From NCBI RefSeq assembly GCF_003428695.1, contig NZ_QURH01000211.1, positions 1-54,905 on the forward strand: a stretch of DNA of 54,905 bases. Direction: 5' to 3'. This DNA is from Actinomadura logoneensis (GTDB lineage: Bacteria; Actinomycetota; Actinomycetes; Streptosporangiales; Streptosporangiaceae). The position numbers and the translations under genes are program-made. Positions 8,575 through 16,498 of this stretch are shown here, piece after piece. The notes under the pieces are model-generated. The model was not told where the DNA came from, searched no databases, and saw only the letters and a program-made list of their open reading frames with translations. Position 1 is the first letter of the stretch, and each line of letters starts with the position of its first letter.

Positions 8575-9051
8575 TCAGTCGATGTCGTAGACGGTCACGG
8601 GGACGCCTCGCTCGACCAGGTGCCGTTCGATCAGCGGTTCCACCTCTGACCAGCGTCCGCCCGCCAGCCCGCAGCCGATGCGCGGCATGTGGACGGACGC
8701 CTCCAGTTCGAGGGCGCGCGCGCCGACGCCGTCCAGGCACCTGCCGAGCGCGTCGTACCGGATCGGCACGCCCTTGCTGCCGCGCTTGGTCCCGCGCTGC
8801 GCGACCATGTTCGCCACGTGGACGTACTGCTCGACCTGGACGAACTGCACCGCGCCGAGGCCGAAGTCGTTCTTCGCCCGGTTCCGGTGCCACTCGCGGT
8901 AGGCGCGCTCCGGCTGGTCCCACCGGCGCGACACGGCGAGCACGAACCCCTTCCCCCAGCCGCCGAGGTCGTTGCAGACGTGCGCGATCACCTTCACGCC
9001 CTTGGCCTGCGGAGAGGTCGCGTCTCCGCGCACATACCGGATCCCGCCCAT
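8575..9051 (-). CDS. Macro domain protein (ADP-ribose hydrolase-like)
   Basis: A 158-aa stand-alone macro domain. The N-terminal strand IRYVRGDAT, the HVCNDLGGWGKGFVLAVSRRW segment (the ADP-ribose-binding Asn and Gly-rich loop) and the later PRIGCGLAGG loop are the characteristic pieces. Macro domains bind or hydrolyse ADP-ribose adducts on protein or nucleic acid, or O-acetyl-ADP-ribose. Which of these applies here is not determinable. The ATG at 9049-9051 was chosen because a TAGTGT -10 element sits seven bases upstream, indicating a leaderless transcript, and because homology starts there. Confidence 0.88.
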   Translation of the reverse strand: MGGIRYVRGDATSPQAKGVKVIAHVCNDLGGWGKGFVLAVSRRWDQPERAYREWHRNRAKNDFGLGAVQFVQVEQYVHVANMVAQRGTKRGSKGVPIRYDALGRCLDGVGARALELEASVHMPRIGCGLAGGRWSEVEPLIERHLVERGVPVTVYDID

Positions 9052-9064
9052 AGCCGGAACACTA
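9052..9064 (-). promoter_or_regulatory. Leaderless-type -10 element of the macro-domain gene
   Basis: On the minus strand TAGTGT is followed by seven bases and then ATG, with no ribosome binding site. Confidence 0.45.
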
Positions 9065-9179
9065 GGCGCAGACTCCGACACCCTCCCGACAAAACCTCCC
9101 AAAAGAGCGTCGCGCGATGCCGCCGAGCCCGCCCACCGACCCAAGGCACCCGTCCGCCCGCTTCATGAGCGCGCGTCCG

Positions 9180-9263
9180 TCAGCGTCGCTTGAGCAGCAT
9201 CACCAGCAGGACGACGAACCCTCCGAGAAGCTCCAGCACTGCGAGGAGCAGCAGGACCAGCAA
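9180..9263 (-). CDS. Tiny hydrophobic protein (possible, start unclear)
   Basis: A 27-codon frame reads as one membrane helix ending in a basic cluster (LLLLAVLELLGGFVVLLVML, then LKRR, stop). The only in-frame start is a TTG without a ribosome binding site. An excellent GGAGGAG followed by TTG lies 31 bases further up, but in another frame. The hydrophobic frame and C-terminus resemble the neighbouring tiny gene at 9379-9492. The gene may be real with a frameshift near its start, or decayed. Confidence 0.35.
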   Translation of the reverse strand: MLVLLLLAVLELLGGFVVLLVMLLKRR

Positions 9264-9378
9264 AACCGAGAAAAGCGATCGACAAGGAGATCTCCTCCTA
9301 CCGGCTGGGGGGGTGAGGGCCGACAAAGTACCGGCCTCGCCTCTTCCGGACGCCTCACCCCCACCCCCGGATCACGCG

Positions 9379-9492
9379 TCAGCGCCGCTTGCTCATCCGC
9401 CCGAACACGAAACCGAGCCCGACCAGCAGGAGCACCCCGCCACCGAGGACGAACAGCAGCAGTAGGACTTCCATGATCCCTAGACCCGCCAC
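9379..9492 (-). CDS. 37-aa single-helix membrane protein
   Basis: GTG start at 9490-9492, with GGAGGAG exactly six bases upstream. The protein begins VAGLGIMEVLLLLFVLGGGV, continues hydrophobic, and ends in a basic FGRMSKRR. One membrane helix with a positively charged C-terminus is clear. An alternative ATG start lies six codons in. It lies upstream of, and in the same orientation as, the similar tiny frame at 9180-9263; both share the GGAGGAGATC leader. No family is recognised. Small hydrophobic proteins of this kind often go unannotated in actinobacteria. Confidence 0.6.
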   Translation of the reverse strand: MAGLGIMEVLLLLFVLGGGVLLLVGLGFVFGRMSKRR

Positions 9493-9600
9493 ACCGATCT
9501 CCTCCAAACCAGGGGACAACGGAGCTTACAGCCCCGAGTCGGAGTCTCTGGAGCTCGGAACCGCCCGACCGCGAGCCGTCCAGGACATTCCATCAAGTGA

Positions 9601-9636
9601 TTGACGGAGATGGGAGCCGGGTCCTAGTTTGACCCC
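9601..9636 (+). promoter_or_regulatory. Leaderless promoter of the TetR gene with overlapping palindrome
   Basis: The -35 is TTGACG (9601-9606), the spacer is 18 bp, the -10 is TAGTTT (9625-9630), and six bases then precede the ATG. The inverted repeat TCAA-GTGA-TTGA overlaps the -35 and could be the autoregulatory operator. Confidence 0.6.
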
Positions 9637-10230
9637 ATGAGCGGCGACTCCGCACGCGAGCGGATCCTCGAGGTCGCGACCCGGCTCTTCGCGGACCTCG
9701 GCTACGACGGGACCTCCACGCGGCTGATCGCGGAGGCGACCGGGCTGAACATCGCCACGGTCGCCTACCACGTCGGCAGCAAACGCGACCTGTACCTGGC
9801 GGTCATGGAGCGCGCGCACCGGAAGGAACGCGCCGCGCTGGAGGAGGTGACCGCCCGCCTCACCCCCGACCTCGAGAGCGTCCTGCTGCTGCTCGACCAC
9901 TACGTCGACTTCTGCGCCGCCAACCCCGAGATCCCCGCGCTGTGGGTGCACCGGTGGCAGTCGGACGCCTCGGACGTGGCCCATCTGGAGAACGCCTACG
10001 TCCAGCCGCTGATCGAGATGGTCGGGGAGGCCATCGGCAAGGTCGCCGGCGAGGACATCGACCTCGAGTACGTCGTGTGGAGCGTCATCTGGTGCACGCA
10101 CGGCTTCGCCCGCGGCGGCGTCCTGCGCGAGGACGGCCAGCGGCACCGGATGGACGACCCGAGCGCGCTGATCCGCTTCCGCGCCCACATGCGGCGCATG
10201 GTGACCGCCACGCTCGGGATCACCCCGTGA
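9637..10230 (+). CDS. TetR/AcrR family transcriptional regulator
   Basis: A 197-aa regulator. The N-terminal helix-turn-helix (about residues 8-52) has the TetR signature: RILEVATRLFADLGYDGTS, then IAEATGLNIATVAYHVGSKRDLY. The C-terminal ligand-binding domain is all-helical. The leaderless promoter and the palindrome on its -35 suggest autorepression. Its stop overlaps the GTG start of the MFS gene by four bases (GTGA), and that gene overlaps the PLP-enzyme gene, so the three form one operon. The likely role is ligand-controlled expression of the transporter and the lyase; the ligand is unknown. Confidence 0.92.
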   Translation: MSGDSARERILEVATRLFADLGYDGTSTRLIAEATGLNIATVAYHVGSKRDLYLAVMERAHRKERAALEEVTARLTPDLESVLLLLDHYVDFCAANPEIPALWVHRWQSDASDVAHLENAYVQPLIEMVGEAIGKVAGEDIDLEYVVWSVIWCTHGFARGGVLREDGQRHRMDDPSALIRFRAHMRRMVTATLGITP

Positions 10231-11573
10231 CCACCGCCCTGTCGCGCCGCCGGCTGCTCGGCTACGGCATCGGCTCGGTCGGGACGGGCGTGTTCTCCGC
10301 GGTCCCCGGCCTGCTCCTCCTCTACTACCTGACCGACGTGATGGGCGTCGCGGCGGGGATCGCGGGCGCCGTCCTCGTCGTCCCGAAGGCATGGGACGTC
10401 CTGCTCAACCCGGTCGTCGGGGCCGCCAGCGACCGCGAGGCCGTCCGCACCGGGCACCGCACCCGGCTGCTGCTCGCCGGAGCGGTCACCCTGCCCGTCC
10501 TGTTCGCCGCGATGTTCGCCGCGCCGGTGGACGGCCCGGGCTTCGCCGCGATCTGGTCCGGCCTGGCGTTCCTGCTGGCCGCGAGCGCGTTCGCGTGCTT
10601 CCAGGTGCCGTACGTCGCGCTGCCCGCCGAGATCTCCGAGGTTCCCGCCGAACGCGGACGCGCGATGGCGTGGCGGATCGTCTGCCTCACGGTCGGCATC
10701 CTGCTGGCGGGCGGTGTCGCCCCCGCGCTGTCGGACGCCGCCGGCGGCGGACGCGGCGGGCACGCCGTCATGGGCGTCGCGATCGGGCTGCTGATGGGCG
10801 CGGCGATGCTGGTCAGTGCCCTCGCCACCCGGTGGATCCCGGCGCGTCCGGGGCCGCGTCCGCTCGGCCTCGCCGCCGCGCTGCGCGCCGCCCGCGGCAA
10901 CCGGCCGTTCTTCGCGCTGCTCGGCGCGTTCGCCGCCCAGTCCCTCGCCGTCGCGATCATGCTGGCGGGCGCGCCCTACGTCGCCGTCTACCGGCTGGAC
11001 GACCACGGCCTGACCTCGGTGATGTTCGTCTGCATGGTCGGACCCAGCGCGGTGGCCGTCCCCCTGTGGCGCCGTCTCGCCGCCCGGTACGGTCACGTCG
11101 GCTGCTACATCACCGCGGTGGCTCTGTTCGCGGTCACGGACGTGGCCCTGCTGCCCGCCGTCACCGCCGGATCGACCGCGACCGTCCTCGCGCTGACCGC
11201 GCTGGTCGGCGTCTGCTACGCCGCCCTCCAGCTCCTGCCGCTGTCCCTGCTGCCCGAGACCGTCCGCGCCGACGCCGGACGCACCGGACAGGCGCAGCCC
11301 GGCGCCTTCACCGGCATCTGGACGGCCGCCGAGACCGGCGCGATGGCCCTCGGGCCGGGCGTCTTCGCGCTGATCCTCGCGGTGACGTCCTTCCACTCGT
11401 CCGACCTCGACACCCCCGTCCGGCAGCCGGACTCGGCCCTGACCGGGCTGACCGCCGGATACACGCTGGTCCCGGCCGTCCTCCTCCTGCTGAGCGTCCC
11501 CCTCCTGCTGGCCTACCGCGGGCTGGCCGCCGCCCACCGACCCACCGGAGAGCCCCACCCCCATGTCGCCTGA
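10227..11573 (+). CDS. MFS transporter, GPH-type
   Basis: A 448-aa integral membrane protein with about 12 hydrophobic helices. The N-terminal segment (SVGTGVFSAVPGLLLLYYLT, then VVPKAWDVLLNPVVGAASD) resembles the glycoside-pentoside-hexuronide:cation symporter group, where this PK-WDVLxNPVVG-type region is conserved. The GTG start overlaps the TetR stop (GTGA). The 3' end overlaps the next gene by 11 bp, showing translational coupling. The substrate is probably linked to the downstream PLP enzyme, but could equally be a drug or metabolite sensed by the TetR protein. Confidence 0.85.
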   Translation: MTTALSRRRLLGYGIGSVGTGVFSAVPGLLLLYYLTDVMGVAAGIAGAVLVVPKAWDVLLNPVVGAASDREAVRTGHRTRLLLAGAVTLPVLFAAMFAAPVDGPGFAAIWSGLAFLLAASAFACFQVPYVALPAEISEVPAERGRAMAWRIVCLTVGILLAGGVAPALSDAAGGGRGGHAVMGVAIGLLMGAAMLVSALATRWIPARPGPRPLGLAAALRAARGNRPFFALLGAFAAQSLAVAIMLAGAPYVAVYRLDDHGLTSVMFVCMVGPSAVAVPLWRRLAARYGHVGCYITAVALFAVTDVALLPAVTAGSTATVLALTALVGVCYAALQLLPLSLLPETVRADAGRTGQAQPGAFTGIWTAAETGAMALGPGVFALILAVTSFHSSDLDTPVRQPDSALTGLTAGYTLVPAVLLLLSVPLLLAYRGLAAAHRPTGEPHPHVA

Positions 11574-13005
11574 AACCGCCCTCCCCGAGTCCGGACGTCC
11601 GGCCGCCGACGTCCTCGCCGAGCTCGCCCGCCTCCGCGCAGGGGACCTGCCCGTACGCGGCGGCCGGGTCACCGCCTACGTCTACGACACCGGACGCGAC
11701 GCCGTGCACGACCTCGCCGCCACCGCGCACCGCGAGCTGCTGGAGGTCAACTGCCTGGACCCGACCGCGTTCCCCAGCATCGTGGCGCTGGAGCGGTCCA
11801 TCGTCGCGGCGGTCGCCGTCCGGCTCGGCGGCACGCCGGCCACCCCCGGCGTCTTCACCAGCGGCGGCACCGAGTCGATCATGCTCGCGGTGAAGGCCGC
11901 CCGGGACGCCCGTCCGGTCGAGGGACGCCCGCAGCTCGTCCTGCCCGCCACCGCCCACCCCGCCTTCCGCAAGGCCGCGCACTACCTCGGCCTGGAGGTC
12001 GTGACGATCCCGGTCGACCCGGACACCTTCCGCGCCGACCCCGAGGCCACCCGCGCCGCCCTCACCCCGCGGACCGTCCTGGTCGTGTGCTCCGCGCCGT
12101 CCTACCCGCACGGCGTGCTCGACCCGGTCGAGAAGTTCGCCGCGCTCGCCGCCGAAGCCGGGATCCTCTGCCACGTGGACGCCTGCGTCGGCGGCTGGGT
12201 CCTGCCCTGGATGACCGACCGCGCCGTCCCGCCCTTCGACCTGTCCGTCCCGGGCGTCACGTCCCTCTCCTGCGACCTGCACAAATACGGCTACGCGCCG
12301 AAGGGCGCCTCGGTCGTCCTCTTCGCGGACGAGGCCCTCCGCCGCCACGCCTACTACGCGTCCGCCGAGTGGCCCGGCTACACCGTGATCAACTCGACCG
12401 TGCAGAGCAGCCGCAGCGCCGGCCCCCTCGCCGCCGCCTGGGCCACGCTCCGCGCGCTCGGCGCGGACGGCTACCGCGACCTGACCGCCGCCGCCATGGC
12501 CGCCGCCGACCGCCTCCGCGCGGGCATCGCCGACATCCCGGGCCTGCGCGTCCTGGGCGACCCGTCCGTCCCCCTCGTCGCCGTCACCTCCGACGACCCC
12601 GGCCTGGACGTCTTCGTCCTCGCCGACCAGGCCCGGACCCGCGGCTGGTTCTTCCAGCCCCAGCTCACCTACCAGGGCCTCCCCGCCAACCTCCACTTCA
12701 CTCTGACCGGCGTCACCGACGTCGAGGCCCTCCTCGCAGCCCTGGCCGACTCCGCCAAGGCCGCCCGCGAAGCCGGCCCGCCGGACGTCCCGTCCGACCT
12801 GATCGACGCCCTGGCCACCCTGGACCTGACCGCCGTGACCGACGCCGACTTCGCCGCCCTGCTGACCTCGGTGGGCGTGGACCTGAACTCCGAGGCCACT
12901 CCGGAGATGGCCTTCGTCAACACCGTCCTGAACGCCCTCCCTCCCACCACCCGCGAATCCCTCCTGATCCGCTTCCTCTCCGTCCTCTACTCGACCCCCG
13001 CATAG
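11563..13005 (+). CDS. PLP-dependent decarboxylase/lyase, sphingosine-1-phosphate lyase-like
   Basis: A 480-aa fold-type I PLP enzyme. The substrate/PLP segment FTSGGTESIMLAVKAARD, the cofactor-stacking/Asp region HVDACVGGWVLPW and the Schiff-base lysine in DLHKYGYAPKG (Lys241) are all present. These match group II decarboxylases and in particular the sphingosine-1-phosphate lyase (SPL/DPL1) branch, where the GGT-S-I and HVD-C-GG motifs are diagnostic. Bacterial members act on phosphorylated amino alcohols or amino acids; the substrate here is unknown. A region of about 110 residues after the core domain is helical. It is the last gene of the TetR-MFS operon and overlaps the transporter by 11 bp. 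Confidence 0.85.
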   Translation: MSPETALPESGRPAADVLAELARLRAGDLPVRGGRVTAYVYDTGRDAVHDLAATAHRELLEVNCLDPTAFPSIVALERSIVAAVAVRLGGTPATPGVFTSGGTESIMLAVKAARDARPVEGRPQLVLPATAHPAFRKAAHYLGLEVVTIPVDPDTFRADPEATRAALTPRTVLVVCSAPSYPHGVLDPVEKFAALAAEAGILCHVDACVGGWVLPWMTDRAVPPFDLSVPGVTSLSCDLHKYGYAPKGASVVLFADEALRRHAYYASAEWPGYTVINSTVQSSRSAGPLAAAWATLRALGADGYRDLTAAAMAAADRLRAGIADIPGLRVLGDPSVPLVAVTSDDPGLDVFVLADQARTRGWFFQPQLTYQGLPANLHFTLTGVTDVEALLAALADSAKAAREAGPPDVPSDLIDALATLDLTAVTDADFAALLTSVGVDLNSEATPEMAFVNTVLNALPPTTRESLLIRFLSVLYSTPA

Positions 13006-13158
13006 CCCGCTCCCGCGGGGGCCAATATCGACCCCATTTCCCGCTCAAAGGAGCGATAACAGCACAAAACTCACAACCGCAATAGCCCACGAGCCACGGT
13101 CCTTTTCCCGATAATGCGAAGGGGCACCTGCCCTTTACCGCAGCGGAAGGACCACACG

Positions 13159-14283
13159 GTGACGCTGTACGCATACGACGACCAGCAACGTTCGCTGTCG
13201 GCCATCTGGGGAACCGGGACCGGCCACCGGCTCGCGCCGGTGGCCGCAGTCCCGGAGAGCACCAAAGACAGGGACGCCCTGCGCCTGGCGGAGGCGTTGA
13301 CCACGCTGTCGGGCGCCCTGTGGCGGACGTACACGCACCCGCCCGAAGCCGCCGGAAGCCTGGAGGAGAACAGCGAAGGCTGGCGACGCGCCCAGACCCA
13401 GGCCGTGCTGCCGAAAGTCCCCGAGATCCTGGAGAATCCGAACCTCCCCGACGGGGGAACCATGGTCGTCTCCTACGACCCGGTCGAGGAGAGCGCCCAC
13501 CACGTCGGAAGGGCCCTCCACGCCATCTCCGACGACAAGCTCTCGGACGCCGTGATCCGTGAGGTCCGCACCGAGCTGGACGCCATCGAACGAGCCGGCC
13601 TCGGCGACCTCACCGGACGGGCCGCCCACGCCGTCACCCTGACCCGAGCAGGCGCCTCCCCAGCCCAGATCGCCGCCGCGGACGAACTCCTCCGCACCGG
13701 CCCCCTCGGCGACCCCGCCCTGTTCACCGACCTGGACCCCGCCGCCTCGGCCGTAGCGGCCGCCCACTGGCTCCAGGCGGCGGCCGACGTCACCGCCAAA
13801 GCCTCGGGCATCGCTCCGACGGCGATCGTCCGAGACGCCGACAACATCGAAGCGCTCCCCTACCGCACGCCGACGATCGTCCTCGAACTCATGCAAGAGG
13901 GCCTCTCGCCCTACGACGCGGTGACACACCTGCTCGCCGAAGCCATGGCCGTCGCCGAAGGCTACGTCTACGACGTCGAGGAACTCCAGGTGAGGTTCGC
14001 CGAACTGGACGAACTCGCCGACCGCTACCCCGACCTCCCCGCCTCCCTGCTCGCGGAGGTCAGACTGACCACACTCGACCCCACCCGCCCCGCCCTGGAC
14101 CTCCTGGAAGACCTCCTCACCGGAATCCGGGCCTGCTGGCTGATCTACTCAGAATCCGCCGACCTCGACATCCCGGACACCGAAGACGAGGCCTACGCAG
14201 AAGAACTCGACGAACAGGTCCACACCGCCTTCCTGGAGGCCGTAAGAAAAGAAGCCCAAAAAACCGCAGACCGCCTCCACTAA
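13159..14283 (+). CDS. Hypothetical 374-aa protein
   Basis: I do not recognise this protein. The GTG start (VTLYAYDDQQRSLSAIWG) follows GGAAGG at good spacing, so an upstream ATG at 13114 is less likely. No signal peptide or membrane segment is seen. The sequence is mostly helical, acidic overall and lacks recognisable catalytic motifs. The C-terminal 130 residues are strongly acidic and end in KKEAQKTADRLH. Codon use is like the host up to about 14200, then AT-richer synonyms appear as the gene meets the lower-GC region. It stands alone between the TetR-MFS-lyase operon and the genomic island. Confidence 0.7.
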   Translation: MTLYAYDDQQRSLSAIWGTGTGHRLAPVAAVPESTKDRDALRLAEALTTLSGALWRTYTHPPEAAGSLEENSEGWRRAQTQAVLPKVPEILENPNLPDGGTMVVSYDPVEESAHHVGRALHAISDDKLSDAVIREVRTELDAIERAGLGDLTGRAAHAVTLTRAGASPAQIAAADELLRTGPLGDPALFTDLDPAASAVAAAHWLQAAADVTAKASGIAPTAIVRDADNIEALPYRTPTIVLELMQEGLSPYDAVTHLLAEAMAVAEGYVYDVEELQVRFAELDELADRYPDLPASLLAEVRLTTLDPTRPALDLLEDLLTGIRACWLIYSESADLDIPDTEDEAYAEELDEQVHTAFLEAVRKEAQKTADRLH

Positions 14284-15250
14284 TCTTCACCCCAACGACA
14301 CAACCACCCATCCCAAACAAGTGCCTCGACGGCAACGCCCGGCACCGAAGCCCTCGCCAGAACCGCTACCGCGCCTTCACAAGCTCGGCTCGCGGCCAAC
14401 AAACTGCCGCTGAACCGTCCCCGTGTGGATCGTCCGCCATGCCTGCCCCAAGGTGCTCCTAGAGACCGTGAGGTGGTGAAGGTTCAGTGGCACTGCCACG
14501 GAAGGGACCACAGAAGATCACCGTCGGCGACGTCGAATCCGGGAGGGGGGTACGTGGCCGCCCGACCTACTGCCAGGCGATGGGTTGGTCCCCACTGTCC
14601 TTCGCCGCGCAGCAGACCGCCAGCGCAGGCACGCTTGGCGGTACCCGCGCCCATCCAAGCAAAGACCTCGACCTCCCGCAGCGCCACCCTGCCTCGGACC
14701 GCAGGCCCCGCTTTCCTCTCCCGAACCTGTCAGACCACGCGAGCGTGGCCGCACATGCTGTCCGAGCTTGAACGAGCATCGCGAATAGGAAGGATGCCTA
14801 CGGGTACCTGATGGCGCCTAACAAGGTCGGCAGCGAACCCCCAGCAGTGCAACTTACGCCATCCAGAAGGCCGAAGCTCCCTCGGCAATCCAAAGGCCCA
14901 TTTCTATAATAAGAAAGAGCCTTAAATAGTGCACACTAGAAGGATTCCAGGCACTAGGCTTCTAATCCACAGCAAGATCGAGTCCGTCAACAGACGTCCC
15001 CCACGGTCTCCTGACCAGCGTTGCAAGCTCCCACTCTCGTCCACTTCTATCCAAGGTCATCAGACGCCTTCGGTTAGCACCGCCATCAGCGCGCACACCG
15101 TCCCGAGGGGTGCGCGCCCGCGAACGGCGAGGCGTGTGGCAAACAGATCCGTGCGGGCGTACCCCAAAGCTCCCAGGGATTGCGGGCCGCGGCCGCGAGC
15201 CCTCGCTTTGCGTACGACCCGTGCCCCGAAGCGCAGCGCCGAAAGCACCC
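14284..15250. other. 967-bp gap, left flank of the low-GC island
   Basis: No intact gene is supported. It contains the decayed remnant at 14487-14771, an AT-rich patch near 14900-14950 (TTTCTATAATAAGAAAGAGC) and otherwise mixed composition. I searched by eye for a copy of the tRNA-Arg 3' end as a left attachment site and did not find one. Confidence 0.5.
14487..14771 (+). pseudogene. Decayed small actinobacterial hypothetical protein gene
   Basis: The frame opens GTG as VALPRKGPQKITVGDV, then RGRPTYCQAMGWSPLSFA. This is close to a widespread actinobacterial family of about 100-120 aa whose N-terminus I recall as roughly MALPRKGSRRI, VDGV-YRWRVR, then PTYSQG-WTPLTFAVE. The family's YRW-R-R centre is missing here. 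After about residue 45 homology breaks into other frames (AHPSKDLDLP in this frame, then SATLPRTAGPAF in another). This suggests several small indels. Recognition is from memory and needs a database comparison. Confidence 0.4.
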
Positions 15251-16498
15251 TCAGCTCAAATTATGCTTAGCAAGCCAAGCAGAAACCGCAGACAGCAACC
15301 CAGGGCTATCCTTGAGCTTTTCCTGATGCTCACTCCAAGCATCGCTCATTTTGTCGCGAACAGATGCCACTACATCGGTCAAATTGGCGCCAGTCAATCC
15401 GAAGCGCCGGTCTAGCCTGCTCTCCAGAATTTGGAACGATGCAAGAGAGACTGATTCAAATCGTCGACTGCCGCAGAAGGTCAGCCCAAGATCTTCTCTT
15501 TGTTCGCCCGACTCGTAGTACGGCATAGTCGAAACCAGGTCATAAACCGGCGACAGTGTCGGCATGCGACGGTCGGCATATATTAGCGACCAGTTTTTAA
15601 GATGGGAATCGCCATTGCCGATCATTACTCCAAAGGCAAGGCGCCGAGCAAACTCTTGCAGCGCACCTAGGTCACGCCCTCGATACACCAGTGCTGCGAC
15701 TGTTTCAAAAGATCCTTCATACTTATTCTGGGGGTATTTGTCTCGCACCTGAGCAAGATCTTCAATATGAACGGTGGATCTATTTACATCGGGAAGACGA
15801 TCAAAACGACGTGTCGCGTAAGCCCATTCTTCACTATTAGGCCACATGCGATCTGGAAGACCGCTTAGTTCGTCACGATGTATAAGGCGCACATCAGGAG
15901 TATTGATTCCTACTTCGCGCGCAAGGGACATCATGCAGAACTCATTCCGCGGAACATCCGGGAAGCGATAATCCGGAAACTTGACCAACCAATCTCCACG
16001 CTCGCCTACCGCTGGCACAGTTAGTCGATCACCTCTGGCCAGCATCGAAAATTTAAGCGCAACTCCAGCGAGGGAGAAACGCCAAGGCGAGAGAGCTGAG
16101 GACGAATACTGCTGTGGGTCGGGTATTATTTCACCTAGCGGCCACTGCCAACTCCCATCCGGACCGTCTGCCGGAAATACTTGCACGGCACCTGGCAGGT
16201 CACTACCAACCTGAGCTAGCAACTCCATTTCGCGATCCAGGGCGACATCCCGATCTTGCGCTATCCACTCGCGGAGAGGCCCTTCGGGGAGAAGATTTGA
16301 GAACCAGCGCGGAAGTCGTAAAGCAGAAGCATAAGGGCGACGCAGATTTTCCTCAAAACGCAGTCCCAGAACGGGACGTGAAGGATCTACAACGTAGTCT
16401 TCATTGAACATGAACCTGGTATAGTCGCCTTTTTGGCAGAGAGTGCCGATGCGCTGCCCATGCAACAACACTGCATAATAGTTCTCAGTCAACGCCAT
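15251..16498 (-). CDS. HipA-like serine/threonine kinase (toxin family)
   Basis: A 415-aa HipA-fold kinase. The N-terminal couple_hipA-like region (about 1-110) includes RFSNLLPEGPLRE-type residues (FSNLLPEGPLREW). The kinase core has a Lys in WLVKFP (173), NEFCMMSLAREVGI (185-198) and ATRRFDR (228-234). The catalytic loop is GNGDSHLKNW (294-303, Asp297), and the metal-binding YD (319-320) is in SPVYDLV. HipA kinases phosphorylate targets such as glutamyl-tRNA synthetase and arrest growth. No HipB-type HTH gene is adjacent. Its ATG overlaps the end of the DUF262 gene by 14 bp, so the two are translationally coupled. GC content is clearly below the surrounding chromosome, indicating transfer. 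Confidence 0.85.
   Translation of the reverse strand: MALTENYYAVLLHGQRIGTLCQKGDYTRFMFNEDYVVDPSRPVLGLRFEENLRRPYASALRLPRWFSNLLPEGPLREWIAQDRDVALDREMELLAQVGSDLPGAVQVFPADGPDGSWQWPLGEIIPDPQQYSSSALSPWRFSLAGVALKFSMLARGDRLTVPAVGERGDWLVKFPDYRFPDVPRNEFCMMSLAREVGINTPDVRLIHRDELSGLPDRMWPNSEEWAYATRRFDRLPDVNRSTVHIEDLAQVRDKYPQNKYEGSFETVAALVYRGRDLGALQEFARRLAFGVMIGNGDSHLKNWSLIYADRRMPTLSPVYDLVSTMPYYESGEQREDLGLTFCGSRRFESVSLASFQILESRLDRRFGLTGANLTDVVASVRDKMSDAWSEHQEKLKDSPGLLSAVSAWLAKHNLS

Noticed and set aside
14929..15270. Plus-strand open frame of 113 codons before the HipA-like gene
   Set aside because: It overlaps the 3' end of that gene, has no ribosome binding site and no recognisable sequence.
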